This document shows positions 15,937-23,599 of a stretch of 28,714 nucleotides of DNA, piece by piece (the first letter of the stretch is position 1; every line of letters begins with the position of its first letter). This stretch comes from Bacteroidetes bacterium UBA1312. GTDB lineage: Bacteria; Bacteroidota; Bacteroidia; Chitinophagales; Chitinophagaceae. The stretch lies in contig DBTQ01000040.1 of NCBI GenBank assembly GCA_002307135.1, positions 1-28,714 on the forward strand, written 5' to 3'. The notes beneath the pieces were generated by a model that ran no database searches, was not told where the DNA came from, and worked only from the letters and a program-made list of their open reading frames with translations. Made by a program: the position numbers and the translations under genes.

Positions 15937-16977
15937 TTATTTGTGTGGTGTATCCAATCTTTTGATCGGTATTAATTTACCGTTACGATAATTTATTTTG
16001 AATTCATAAGTCTGAATACCACTGTTTTTTTTAGTAAAACCGCCCGTCAAAGCGCTCACTGCAAGATAGCCCAGAGCTCCTCCTGTGGCACCTGCTACAA
16101 CCCTTGCTGTGTTTGGTGAGGCATTGGTAAACCTTAAGGTTGCACCGGTTACAAAAAAATCACTGCCCCTTTTATACATTTCATATGGCGCTCCTTCTAT
16201 AGTATAATATAGCTTGCCCCCATGAGCAACTACTGCGGCATAGGCCGGCACATGCCATAGACTCCCTCTTTGATTTCTGTAAGCTATTCTGTAATGCTTT
16301 TCATTCCACTCAATAAAATACGTCTCATGTTTATTAAGCTTCAAGAAATCATCCCATTTCATATATACAGCATTGCTATCATTGGGCACGACGCGGTATG
16401 CAGCAAATATTTTCTTTTGCTCCTGCTCATAATTTATCAGCTCATTGTAGCTATATAGTTTATTGTCCTGCGAGTGCTGATACAGATCTTCATACAAACT
16501 ACATAACGAAGCATCAATACACGACAACAATTTTCTTTTTTTGGTATAGATCGTAGTGTCTATTGTCCCTAATAAAGTATATTGATTACTTCCGTCCGAC
16601 AGAAAATAACTCGCCGCATAACTAAAATGAGTCCTTTCGGAGTATTGGGCATCAAGCTCATCACAAGCATAAAAAGTATATAATACCACCGTTAATTTTC
16701 GGGCAGTATTATTTTTTTCAGAGGAAAGGTAATTGAGGTAAAACTGCTTTATTGATTTTTTCAAAGGTTCGTTTGTGGTTAATGGAGTTTGCTCTCTTCC
16801 TATAAGCACCACTCCCAGCACCGCATTACTGTCTGCCCTGCAATCAATTACTTCTACATCCGATATCGGATGTGCAGTGATGCCGCAATGCTTAGTATCG
16901 AATTTAATGACGTCACCCTGTGCAAAAGAACGTATTGTCCCACACAACAACATCAATATAAGTAAGGTATTTTTCAT
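15937..16977 (-). CDS. Secreted protein of unknown function (paralog A of a tandem pair)
   Basis: 346 residues from ATG 16977, chosen because it begins a clean signal peptide (MKNTLLILMLLCGTIRSFAQ); an ATG at 16998 would add seven residues. It is clearly homologous to the next gene upstream on the same strand (17186-18166): both share VID-RAD near the N-terminus, SLC-LY-DLYQ, NAVY-WDDFL-L-K-E, GKLYY--EG-P-EM--RG-DFFV-G and a C-terminal Y-F-I-YRNG-L-PI ending. Paralog A also has a Gly/Ala-rich hydrophobic segment (AGATGGALGYLAVSALTGG) resembling a glycine-zipper membrane insert, which B lacks. No known family recognised; a periplasmic or lipid-facing role is possible. A 14-base palindrome (ACAATTTAAATTGT, 17001-17014) and a conserved element lie upstream. 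Confidence 0.85.
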   Translation of the reverse strand: MKNTLLILMLLCGTIRSFAQGDVIKFDTKHCGITAHPISDVEVIDCRADSNAVLGVVLIGREQTPLTTNEPLKKSIKQFYLNYLSSEKNNTARKLTVVLYTFYACDELDAQYSERTHFSYAASYFLSDGSNQYTLLGTIDTTIYTKKRKLLSCIDASLCSLYEDLYQHSQDNKLYSYNELINYEQEQKKIFAAYRVVPNDSNAVYMKWDDFLKLNKHETYFIEWNEKHYRIAYRNQRGSLWHVPAYAAVVAHGGKLYYTIEGAPYEMYKRGSDFFVTGATLRFTNASPNTARVVAGATGGALGYLAVSALTGGFTKKNSGIQTYEFKINYRNGKLIPIKRLDTPHK

Positions 16978-17000
16978 GATCATCTTTATTATTGCCACCT

Positions 17001-17014
17001 ACAATTTAAATTGT
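17001..17014. promoter_or_regulatory. 14-base perfect palindrome upstream of paralog A
   Basis: ACAATTTAAATTGT reads the same on both strands and lies 24 bases before the chosen start of paralog A, downstream of a -7-like TATTTTCG (17038-17031, minus). It could be an operator for a dimeric regulator, but AT-rich palindromes also occur by chance. It is absent upstream of paralog B. Confidence 0.3.
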
Positions 17015-17062
17015 TTATTTTATTGGTCGGCGAAAATATAGGACAGAACTTAAATGAACAAG

Positions 17063-17121
17063 AAAAATTGACGAACGGTCAATTTTTCTTGTGAACGGTA
17101 AAAATGAGTTTTATAATTGAG
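17063..17121 (-). promoter_or_regulatory. Conserved upstream element, copy A (paired GAACGGT direct repeats)
   Basis: This 59-base stretch aligns to 18280-18339 with 53 of 60 columns identical. Both copies carry two GAACGGT repeats exactly 20 bases apart (here 17073-17079 and 17093-17099), about two helical turns. In this copy the flanks also form a 15-base perfect inverted repeat around GAACG (arms 17060-17074 region, ACAAGAAAAATTGAC and its complement), which copy B has lost. A shared TATTTTCG, close to the -7 consensus, lies 25 bases nearer the gene in A. An operator upstream of the promoter is the likeliest reading. Confidence 0.55.
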
Positions 17122-17185
17122 TCGAAAAAAATTAAAAGGTTGTTTCAGGCTAAGGATCGGGCGCTTGTTTATCCTCATGCTTCTT

Positions 17186-18166
17186 TTATATTTCCCTGAT
17201 AGGTACCAGTTCCCCGTTACGGTAATCTATCCTGAAATCATAAGTATGGAGGCCTTTGCCTGTCACTATAACAACTATAAACCCGCGACTTTCCAGGGAC
17301 TCTTTCAAAGCCTCTTTACCAATAGTACCCCGTACAAAAAAATCATTTCCTTTCCTGGTCATCTCACAGGGAACTCCTTCAACATTATAATACAGCTTAC
17401 CATTGCAAGCAAACATATGCACATTGCTGACAGGTGCATGTTTTGTTTTGCCTCTGTCATTTTTGTATTCGATTTTGAATTTCTTTTTATCAGTCAGTTG
17501 CACGCTTTGATTTTCCTGCTTTTTGAGCATCAGGAAATCATCCCAGGTATAGTAAACCGCATTATCGGCTATAGGCATTGTATAAGCCGGTAATAACTTT
17601 TTTTTGTTGTCGTCATAATTAACGACCTCATCATAGCTGCTATATACCTGCCATTGCCTAGGCGATTGGTACAGCTGGTCATAGAGCTTACACAATGACT
17701 CCTCAAATGTTTGCATGAACTTTTCCACTATAGCAATTCCTGTATAACTAACCGTTATGTCCCGCCTACCCAGGAAGATAAATTTATCCGGCCGTTCAGA
17801 TATAAAAAAATCGGCATCCAACCTAAATTTTGCTTGTTCTTTCATTACGCCAGACTCTCTCGTTTCTGTAACATAAAATGTATGTAAACGTACGATCAGT
17901 TCCGGTGCTGCAATAGCTTTATCTCTTCCCTGTGAATGATCTATGTAGGAACGCACGATAAAACTGTACAGCGAATCAGGATTTAAGTAGGTGTAGAATT
18001 TTGCCAGGTTAGCTGTAGGTGTCAATGACAGCATACCAGTGTCGGCACGTAAATCAATGACCTTCACGGCGGACACCGGGTGCTGCAAAGGCTTATCATT
18101 ATTTGACCGCGCTAACACATGCGGTGTCCACTGCAACATAACCCATAAATATACTCCTCCTTTCAT
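17186..18166 (-). CDS. Secreted protein of unknown function (paralog B of a tandem pair)
   Basis: 326 residues from ATG 18166, chosen because MKGGVYLWVMLQWTPHVLA looks like a signal peptide and matches the start of paralog A in length; the frame is open to ATG 18235 (349 residues), which stays possible. Roughly one third identical to paralog A by eye, with matching blocks KVIDLRAD, ESLCKLYDQLYQS, YDEVVNYDDNKKKLLPAY, NAVYYTWDDFLMLKKQE, NGKLYYNVEGVPCEM, RKGNDFFVRG and YDFRIDYRNGELVPI. It lacks the Gly/Ala-rich hydrophobic insert of A. No recognised family and no catalytic motif. It lies between paralog A and the LTA-synthase-like gene, each with its own upstream element, so they are probably separate transcription units under related control. 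Confidence 0.83.
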   Translation of the reverse strand: MKGGVYLWVMLQWTPHVLARSNNDKPLQHPVSAVKVIDLRADTGMLSLTPTANLAKFYTYLNPDSLYSFIVRSYIDHSQGRDKAIAAPELIVRLHTFYVTETRESGVMKEQAKFRLDADFFISERPDKFIFLGRRDITVSYTGIAIVEKFMQTFEESLCKLYDQLYQSPRQWQVYSSYDEVVNYDDNKKKLLPAYTMPIADNAVYYTWDDFLMLKKQENQSVQLTDKKKFKIEYKNDRGKTKHAPVSNVHMFACNGKLYYNVEGVPCEMTRKGNDFFVRGTIGKEALKESLESRGFIVVIVTGKGLHTYDFRIDYRNGELVPIREI

Positions 18167-18279
18167 TAAGTATTGTTTTATCCTTGGTAGCTGAATTATT
18201 AAGTGTAAAAATGAAGCTATATCCATTCGAGACATCTGATTGTAGCGCGAAAATAGAGCATAGGCAACCGATAAACTTA

Positions 18280-18339
18280 AAAAATTGACGAACGGTCGTT
18301 TTTTCTTGTGAACGGTAAATATTAAGTTTCGTAATTGAG
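18280..18339 (-). promoter_or_regulatory. Conserved upstream element, copy B (paired GAACGGT direct repeats)
   Basis: Second copy of the element at 17063-17121. GAACGGT occurs at 18290-18296 and 18310-18316, again 20 bases apart. Two substitutions (AA to GT) destroy the perfect inverted repeat seen in copy A while leaving the direct repeats intact, which points to the direct repeats as the functional part. A TATTTTCG box lies at 18255-18248 (minus). Confidence 0.55.
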
Positions 18340-18367
18340 TAGAATGGATGATGGTATGCTTAGGTTT

Positions 18368-20341
18368 TTATTTAACCACACCTGTTTTTTTATTGGCAAT
18401 CAGCCACTGTGCAGCTTGCGTATTGGCGAGTGCAAAGTCGCGCATACTATCTGCTGTAGCTCTATGATTGCTGATAATATTGTTGGTGAAACTTTTACCT
18501 AAGTCATACATTTTGTCTTCGCCATCTTTATGCCAAACATAAAAATGCGTACTATCCACAACACCAATTTTATCATCGGCACCAAAGAACATAAATGGCC
18601 TTTTTTCGTGCAGCAAGTCCTGACCTAAGGTATTATTGATATATGACAAACCCAATAGATTAGATATGGTAGGGAATACATCAATTTGCCCTCCCGGATT
18701 ATTGAAGTATTGTTGCTTAACCGGTTGACTAGGATTGAATATAAACAAAGGAATATGATTGATCGGATAGCTCATATCTCCATACATGTCATAATTATAT
18801 ACTGTTCCATGGTCGCCCAGGAAAACAAAAATGGTATAGGGATACCAAGGCTTTTTAGCCGCGGCCTTCAAAAATTCGCCTATAGACCAATCAGCATAAG
18901 CAACACAACCATTACGGTCATGGTAGTTCTTTGTTTTGAAAGATACATCTTCAGGAACATTAAATGGATCGTGGTTACTACCCGTCATTATTGCTGCAAA
19001 AAATATTTGTTCATTGGCAGCTACATTATCCAGTTTGTCCAACACATGTTGAAACAGTTTATGGTCTGGAATACCTAAAGTACTTAGGACTTCAGAACGT
19101 GGATAATCCTTTTGACCAATCACTTCGTCAAAATGATTAACGGTTACAAATGGTGCAATATTATCGAACTGATCGTCGTGAGTAGTAAAGAATATGTTGT
19201 GGTAACCATTTTCTTTCAATACATAAGGCAGGCCCGTATATTGAGGTATTACATCGCCATACATGCTGTGCTTGGCAAGCAAAGCCGGATAAGCATATAA
19301 TGTAGAAAAAATACCATTGAAGGTATGTATTCCCGCCGAATAAAAGTTGTCGAAACACAATGAGTTGTCGGCCAGTTGATCCAATACCGGCGTTAAATTT
19401 TCGGTGTTACCATAACGTTTCAAATAAGATGCACTCATACTTTCCATAATGACCACTACCACATTGTAGCGTTCCTTTATAGGTGTATTAACTACTTTTC
19501 GAGCTATCGGGAAATTTATAAACGGATTGGGTTCCGGTACATGAATGTATTGTTGTACAAGATTCAGTGCTTTGCCCTCGTCCATAATATGGAAGTATTT
19601 ATTCTCCTCCATTTGTGCATCGAGATAACTGCGCAAAAAAGAAAACATTGGATTTAGACCCAGTTGATTAGGTAAATTGTAAGGCGAAAAAAACGCTGTA
19701 CCTACTTGTATCGGTGTCTTTTCGTCTGTACGACCACGTATGCCCAATAGTAATAAACCCAATGCCAATATAGCAAACAACGTTTTGGTTAAATAATATT
19801 TAGGTGCCGACTTTAAATCTAGCAGCATTACTACAAAGCGTCTGTAAATGCTACGAAGTAATAAAACAAAGCAAATAGAGACAAGGACAAACGCGATAAA
19901 GTAAAGTAGGAAAATTTTATCTTCAAATACCATCTTTATCATAAAAGCCGGCGAATCTGTCCAATTGAGAATGGTGGCATTGAGCCGAGTATTATAATTG
20001 TTATAAAAAGGAATATCAGCAGCGCAGCCGAAAAAACAAATTGCATAACAAATACTTAGCAAGCAATGAATAAAGAATAGAAAGGTTTTGGATAAAAAGC
20101 CTACAAACTCGGCAATAAGCAACAACAATAAAGGTAGCGCCAATAAATAACCGCTGATGACCGTGTCGAAACGAAAGCCGATAAAAAATGCATACAAAAT
20201 TGTATTTACCCTATGAGGTATTCCAACAGTTTCAGCTGCATGTTGTACATAAAGTACAACTCTAAATATCGTAAAAAATGCTAGCCCGGCTAAATATACA
20301 AACCATATATACCTTATTGAAAACGGAAATTTCCATTTCAT
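18368..20341 (-). CDS. LTA synthase-family protein (membrane-anchored alkaline phosphatase/sulfatase fold)
   Basis: 657 residues. The first 200 hold about five membrane spans (for example VYLAGLAFFTIFRVVLYV, GYLLALPLLLLLIAEFVGFL, TLFAILALGLLLLGI), followed by a large periplasmic sulfatase-fold domain. Metal and catalytic residues of the LtaS type are visible: Glu300 in VVVVIMESMSA, the Thr340 nucleophile in GIHTFNGIFSTL, His457 in TGSNHDPF, and Asp510-His511 in FLGDHG. LtaS in Firmicutes transfers glycerol phosphate; Gram-negative relatives add phosphoglycerol or phosphoethanolamine to glycans or lipids. Bacteroidota do not make lipoteichoic acid, so the acceptor is unknown. A TACTTTTG -7 box lies just upstream. 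The gene follows mutS by 93 bases on the same strand. Confidence 0.92.
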   Translation of the reverse strand: MKWKFPFSIRYIWFVYLAGLAFFTIFRVVLYVQHAAETVGIPHRVNTILYAFFIGFRFDTVISGYLLALPLLLLLIAEFVGFLSKTFLFFIHCLLSICYAICFFGCAADIPFYNNYNTRLNATILNWTDSPAFMIKMVFEDKIFLLYFIAFVLVSICFVLLLRSIYRRFVVMLLDLKSAPKYYLTKTLFAILALGLLLLGIRGRTDEKTPIQVGTAFFSPYNLPNQLGLNPMFSFLRSYLDAQMEENKYFHIMDEGKALNLVQQYIHVPEPNPFINFPIARKVVNTPIKERYNVVVVIMESMSASYLKRYGNTENLTPVLDQLADNSLCFDNFYSAGIHTFNGIFSTLYAYPALLAKHSMYGDVIPQYTGLPYVLKENGYHNIFFTTHDDQFDNIAPFVTVNHFDEVIGQKDYPRSEVLSTLGIPDHKLFQHVLDKLDNVAANEQIFFAAIMTGSNHDPFNVPEDVSFKTKNYHDRNGCVAYADWSIGEFLKAAAKKPWYPYTIFVFLGDHGTVYNYDMYGDMSYPINHIPLFIFNPSQPVKQQYFNNPGGQIDVFPTISNLLGLSYINNTLGQDLLHEKRPFMFFGADDKIGVVDSTHFYVWHKDGEDKMYDLGKSFTNNIISNHRATADSMRDFALANTQAAQWLIANKKTGVVK

Positions 20342-20363
20342 TACTTAATTGTTACCTTTTTGT

Positions 20364-20377
20364 GAACGGCAAAAGTA
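20364..20377 (-). promoter_or_regulatory. Candidate promoter of the LTA-synthase-like gene with one GAACGG site
   Basis: On the minus strand TACTTTTG (20377-20370) matches TAnnTTTG and is followed directly by CCGTTCACAA, the same core (TTGTGAACGG on the plus strand) found in the conserved elements upstream of the two secreted paralogs. The implied transcript leader is about 23 bases. Confidence 0.45.
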
Positions 20378-20434
20378 CAAGAAGAACTGTTAGAAGTATA
20401 TAAATAGATCGTTTAAAAATAAAATTTAATAGAC

Positions 20435-23062
20435 CTAGCGCTCATACACCTGCACTAGGTTTTTCAGTTCATTCAACTTCATCAATGCTTCAACAGGTGT
20501 CAAGGTGTTGATGTCTGTTTCATCCAAAATTTTCTGAATATGGCGCAAATCGCTGGACAAGCCATCGAATATATTGAGTTGAAATTGTTGCTGCGCAGGT
20601 TTTATTTTTTTTACTTTTTCTGTAATATTGTCACTGCTGGCACCATGCTTTTCTTCCAATATAGCCAACAACTCGTCCGCACGTTCAATAAGAGCCGGAG
20701 GCATACCTGCCATACGTGCTACCTGAATACCAAAGCTATGCCGGCTACCGCCTTTAGCCATCTTGCGCAAAAAGATAACCTGATTATTGGTTTCTTTATG
20801 TGTGATATGATAATTTTTGACACCACTCAATTGATTTTCCAATTCATTCAATTCGTGGTAATGCGTGGCAAAAAGAGTCTTGGGTTTTTCTTTTCTATTG
20901 TGTAAATGTTCTACGATTGACCATGCGATAGAAATGCCATCATAAGTGCTGGTACCTCTGCCAATTTCATCCAGTAAAACAAGGCTGCGTTCGCTGATAT
21001 TGTTGATAATACTAGCAGTTTCATTCATCTCCACCATAAAGGTACTCTCTCCCCCACTCAGATTGTCGGATGCACCTACACGTGTAAAAATCTTGTCTGT
21101 CAACCCTATTATTGCAGATGATGCCGGCACAAAACTACCCATGTGCGCCATCAAAGTAATAATGGCTGTCTGACGCAACAATGCCGACTTACCACTCATA
21201 TTGGGCCCTGTAAGAATGATGACTTGCTGTTCATCTTTGTTCAGAATAATATCATTAGCGACATAAGAGTCACCAATGGCCAATCGCTGCTCTATTACCG
21301 GATGGCGGCCATCTCTAATATCAAGAATTGGTTCATCTACCAAAGTGGGTTTGCGATAATTGAAACGAACTGCATTTTGTGCAAAGCACAACAAACAATC
21401 CATACGTGCAATGATGTAAGCATCGTTTTGTATAGCGCCAATATATGGATCAATAGTAACCAACAATTGCTGGTACAAATTCAATTCAAGTGCTAGAATC
21501 TTGTCTTCTGCACCCAATATTTTTTCTTCATAGACTTTAAGTTCAGGTGTTATATAACGCTCTGCAGTAGTCAATGTTTGTTTCCGAATCCATTCTTGTG
21601 GCACCTTATCTTTATGCGCATGTGTTACTTCCAAATAATAGCCAAACACATTATTGAAAGCTATTTTGAGCGAGCTGATACCAGTGTTTTGAATCTCTTT
21701 TTGCTGAATAGCCAATAAATAATCTTTACCGCTTCTCGATATTTTACGCAGTTCATCAAGCTCTTCAGATACACCCTCTTTTATCATACCACCTTTACTC
21801 GCTACTGCCGGCGCATTTTCATCAATAGTATCATTGATTCGTTGCTGAAGTTCTGTACAAGGCAAAATATTATGAGCGGTTTGCAACAGCACTTCATTGT
21901 CACTCTCCGCACATAAAGCTTTAATAGCTTCAATATGATGTAAGCCTTTTGCCAATTGCAATACCTCCCGCGGACTCACTTTTTTCAAAGGTACTTTACT
22001 GATCAGGCGCTCCATATCACCCACCTGTTTGATATGCCGGATAATTTCGTTGCTCAAATCCTGTTCCTTAATAAAATACTCTACTAAAGCCAATCGTTGT
22101 TCTATCTGTGGCATATCAAAGAGTGGCAATACCACCCAGCGTTTGAGCAAACGCGCGCCCATAGGCGTTTGTGTATGGTCAATAGCGTGTAATAGATTAG
22201 TACCATTTTCATCGCCGCTACTCAGCAATTCTAAATTACGAATCGTAAACCGATCCATCCACAAATATTCACCAACCACAATTCTTTGAATCGCATTGAT
22301 GTGTTGTAAATTGGCATGTTCCGTATCTTTCAAATAATGTATGGCCGCACCGGCTGCAATAATAGCCGATCGCATATCCTCTACACCAAAGCCTTTCAGC
22401 GATTGAGTCTGAAAATGTTTCAATAAAATATCATAGCAATAGCTATCCTGAAAAATCCAATCCTCAAGTGCAAATGTGTAAGTCTTATTATCGAACTGCT
22501 CGCGAAATTGTTTTTGTTTGCCTTTAGCAAGAATTATTTCGGAAGGTTGAAAACTTTGCAGCAACTTATCCATATAGGCAGCATCGCCCTGCGCCGTATA
22601 TAATTCACCCGTACTTATATCTATAAATGCAATGCCACAAATAGGTTCATTGAGAAAAAGCGCAGCTAAGAAATTGTTTGTTTTATTTTCTAATAATTTA
22701 TCGTTGGTAGCAACTCCCGGTGTCACTAATTCCGTTACACCACGCTTTACAATACCCTTTACGGTCTTTGGGTCTTCGAGCTGGTCGCATATCGCAACAC
22801 GATAACCTGCTTTTACTAATTTATGTAAATAAGTATCAAGTGAATGATAAGGGAAGCCTGCCAACTCTATAAATGTAGCAGCACCATTAGCTCTTTTAGT
22901 CAATGTAATACCCAATACACGTGCAGCAATTACCGCATCTGCAGCAAAAGTTTCGTAAAAATCGCCGACTCTAAATAGTAATATCGCATCAGGATACTTT
23001 TCTTTTATCTCCCGATGCTGCTTCATCAATGGGGTTTCTGTTACCGCTTCTTTCTTTGCCAT
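20435..23062 (-). CDS. mutS: DNA mismatch repair protein MutS
   Basis: 875 residues, full length for MutS. The mismatch-reading Phe-x-Glu motif is intact (GDFYETF, Phe35 and Glu37). The connector and lever domains follow, then the ABC-type ATPase with Walker A GPNMSGKSALLRQ (Lys625), the signature region VGASDNLSGGESTFMVEM, Walker B SLVLLDEIGRGTSTYDG and the TLFATHYHEL switch. The C-terminus holds the helix-turn-helix dimer region. MutS recognises base mismatches and small loops in the cytosol and recruits MutL. A candidate -7 box (TACGTTTG) lies immediately upstream. Nothing suggests decay. Confidence 0.98.
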   Translation of the reverse strand: MAKKEAVTETPLMKQHREIKEKYPDAILLFRVGDFYETFAADAVIAARVLGITLTKRANGAATFIELAGFPYHSLDTYLHKLVKAGYRVAICDQLEDPKTVKGIVKRGVTELVTPGVATNDKLLENKTNNFLAALFLNEPICGIAFIDISTGELYTAQGDAAYMDKLLQSFQPSEIILAKGKQKQFREQFDNKTYTFALEDWIFQDSYCYDILLKHFQTQSLKGFGVEDMRSAIIAAGAAIHYLKDTEHANLQHINAIQRIVVGEYLWMDRFTIRNLELLSSGDENGTNLLHAIDHTQTPMGARLLKRWVVLPLFDMPQIEQRLALVEYFIKEQDLSNEIIRHIKQVGDMERLISKVPLKKVSPREVLQLAKGLHHIEAIKALCAESDNEVLLQTAHNILPCTELQQRINDTIDENAPAVASKGGMIKEGVSEELDELRKISRSGKDYLLAIQQKEIQNTGISSLKIAFNNVFGYYLEVTHAHKDKVPQEWIRKQTLTTAERYITPELKVYEEKILGAEDKILALELNLYQQLLVTIDPYIGAIQNDAYIIARMDCLLCFAQNAVRFNYRKPTLVDEPILDIRDGRHPVIEQRLAIGDSYVANDIILNKDEQQVIILTGPNMSGKSALLRQTAIITLMAHMGSFVPASSAIIGLTDKIFTRVGASDNLSGGESTFMVEMNETASIINNISERSLVLLDEIGRGTSTYDGISIAWSIVEHLHNRKEKPKTLFATHYHELNELENQLSGVKNYHITHKETNNQVIFLRKMAKGGSRHSFGIQVARMAGMPPALIERADELLAILEEKHGASSDNITEKVKKIKPAQQQFQLNIFDGLSSDLRHIQKILDETDINTLTPVEALMKLNELKNLVQVYER

Positions 23063-23069
23063 TTGACTA

Positions 23070-23077
23070 CAAACGTA
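23070..23077 (-). promoter_or_regulatory. Candidate -7 box (TACGTTTG) for mutS
   Basis: The minus strand reads TACGTTTG, a full TAnnTTTG match, eight bases before the mutS start. The implied leader is very short and no -33 TTTG is seen at the standard spacing, so this is a candidate only. Confidence 0.35.
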
Positions 23078-23169
23078 AAAAAATATTGCCGTAAATTGGA
23101 CTCATTGTGGGTAATGTGGAAGGAATGTGGAAAAGGATATTTTAGTTGCAATAAGTAAATACTAACAAA

Positions 23170-23526
23170 TCATAATAAATCTAATTCTAACCTCAACTTT
23201 TTTGTCAATTTTGCCACTACTAAATTATAAGATATCTGCAAATACTTTTTCCACTCACTTTTGCTCAAATGATTAATATCATCAACTTTCAGCCACTTAC
23301 GTTTAGCAAAATGTGGTGCCTGCATAAATCCATCACGGGCACTTAATTCGTCAAAATCCTCTTCTGTTACTTTGAATGCTGCAGATATGGGGAAAGCATC
23401 AGGAGAAGTAATTAAAAACATTTTACCTCCTACATTAAAGCAAAGATGATCTTCCCATTTAATATCCTCCGTTACTGCACGGAATGTATGGCATAGTGAT
23501 TGAATTTCCTCGAGTGTCATCAGCAT
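23170..23526 (-). CDS. MmcQ/YjbR-family protein
   Basis: 118 residues, the usual size of this small single-domain family. Typical features are EDIKWEDHLCFNVGGKMFLIT near the N-terminus, and the middle KVTEEDFDEL segment followed by APHFAKRKWLKVDD and a C-terminal helix pair (LVVAKLTKKLRLEL). The fold resembles a double-wing DNA-binding domain (CyaY-like), and family proteins are often called DNA-binding, but no cellular role is established. A second Met at residue 3 (23520) is an equally possible start. It lies between proS, from which it is separated by a terminator, and mutS, 107 bases downstream. Confidence 0.88.
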   Translation of the reverse strand: MLMTLEEIQSLCHTFRAVTEDIKWEDHLCFNVGGKMFLITSPDAFPISAAFKVTEEDFDELSARDGFMQAPHFAKRKWLKVDDINHLSKSEWKKYLQISYNLVVAKLTKKLRLELDLL

Positions 23527-23539
23527 TTTGTTTTTAAAA

Positions 23540-23573
23540 AGTCCTGATAGATTTTATAAAACCTATCAGGACT
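23540..23573 (-). terminator. Intrinsic terminator after proS
   Basis: An 11-base perfect inverted repeat (AGTCCTGATAG at 23540-23550, CTATCAGGACT at 23563-23573) is followed on the minus strand by TTTTTAAAAAC. It lies 27 bases past the proS stop and ahead of the MmcQ/YjbR gene. Confidence 0.85.
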
Positions 23574-23599
23574 CCATTTATAATAACATTATTCTTTAG

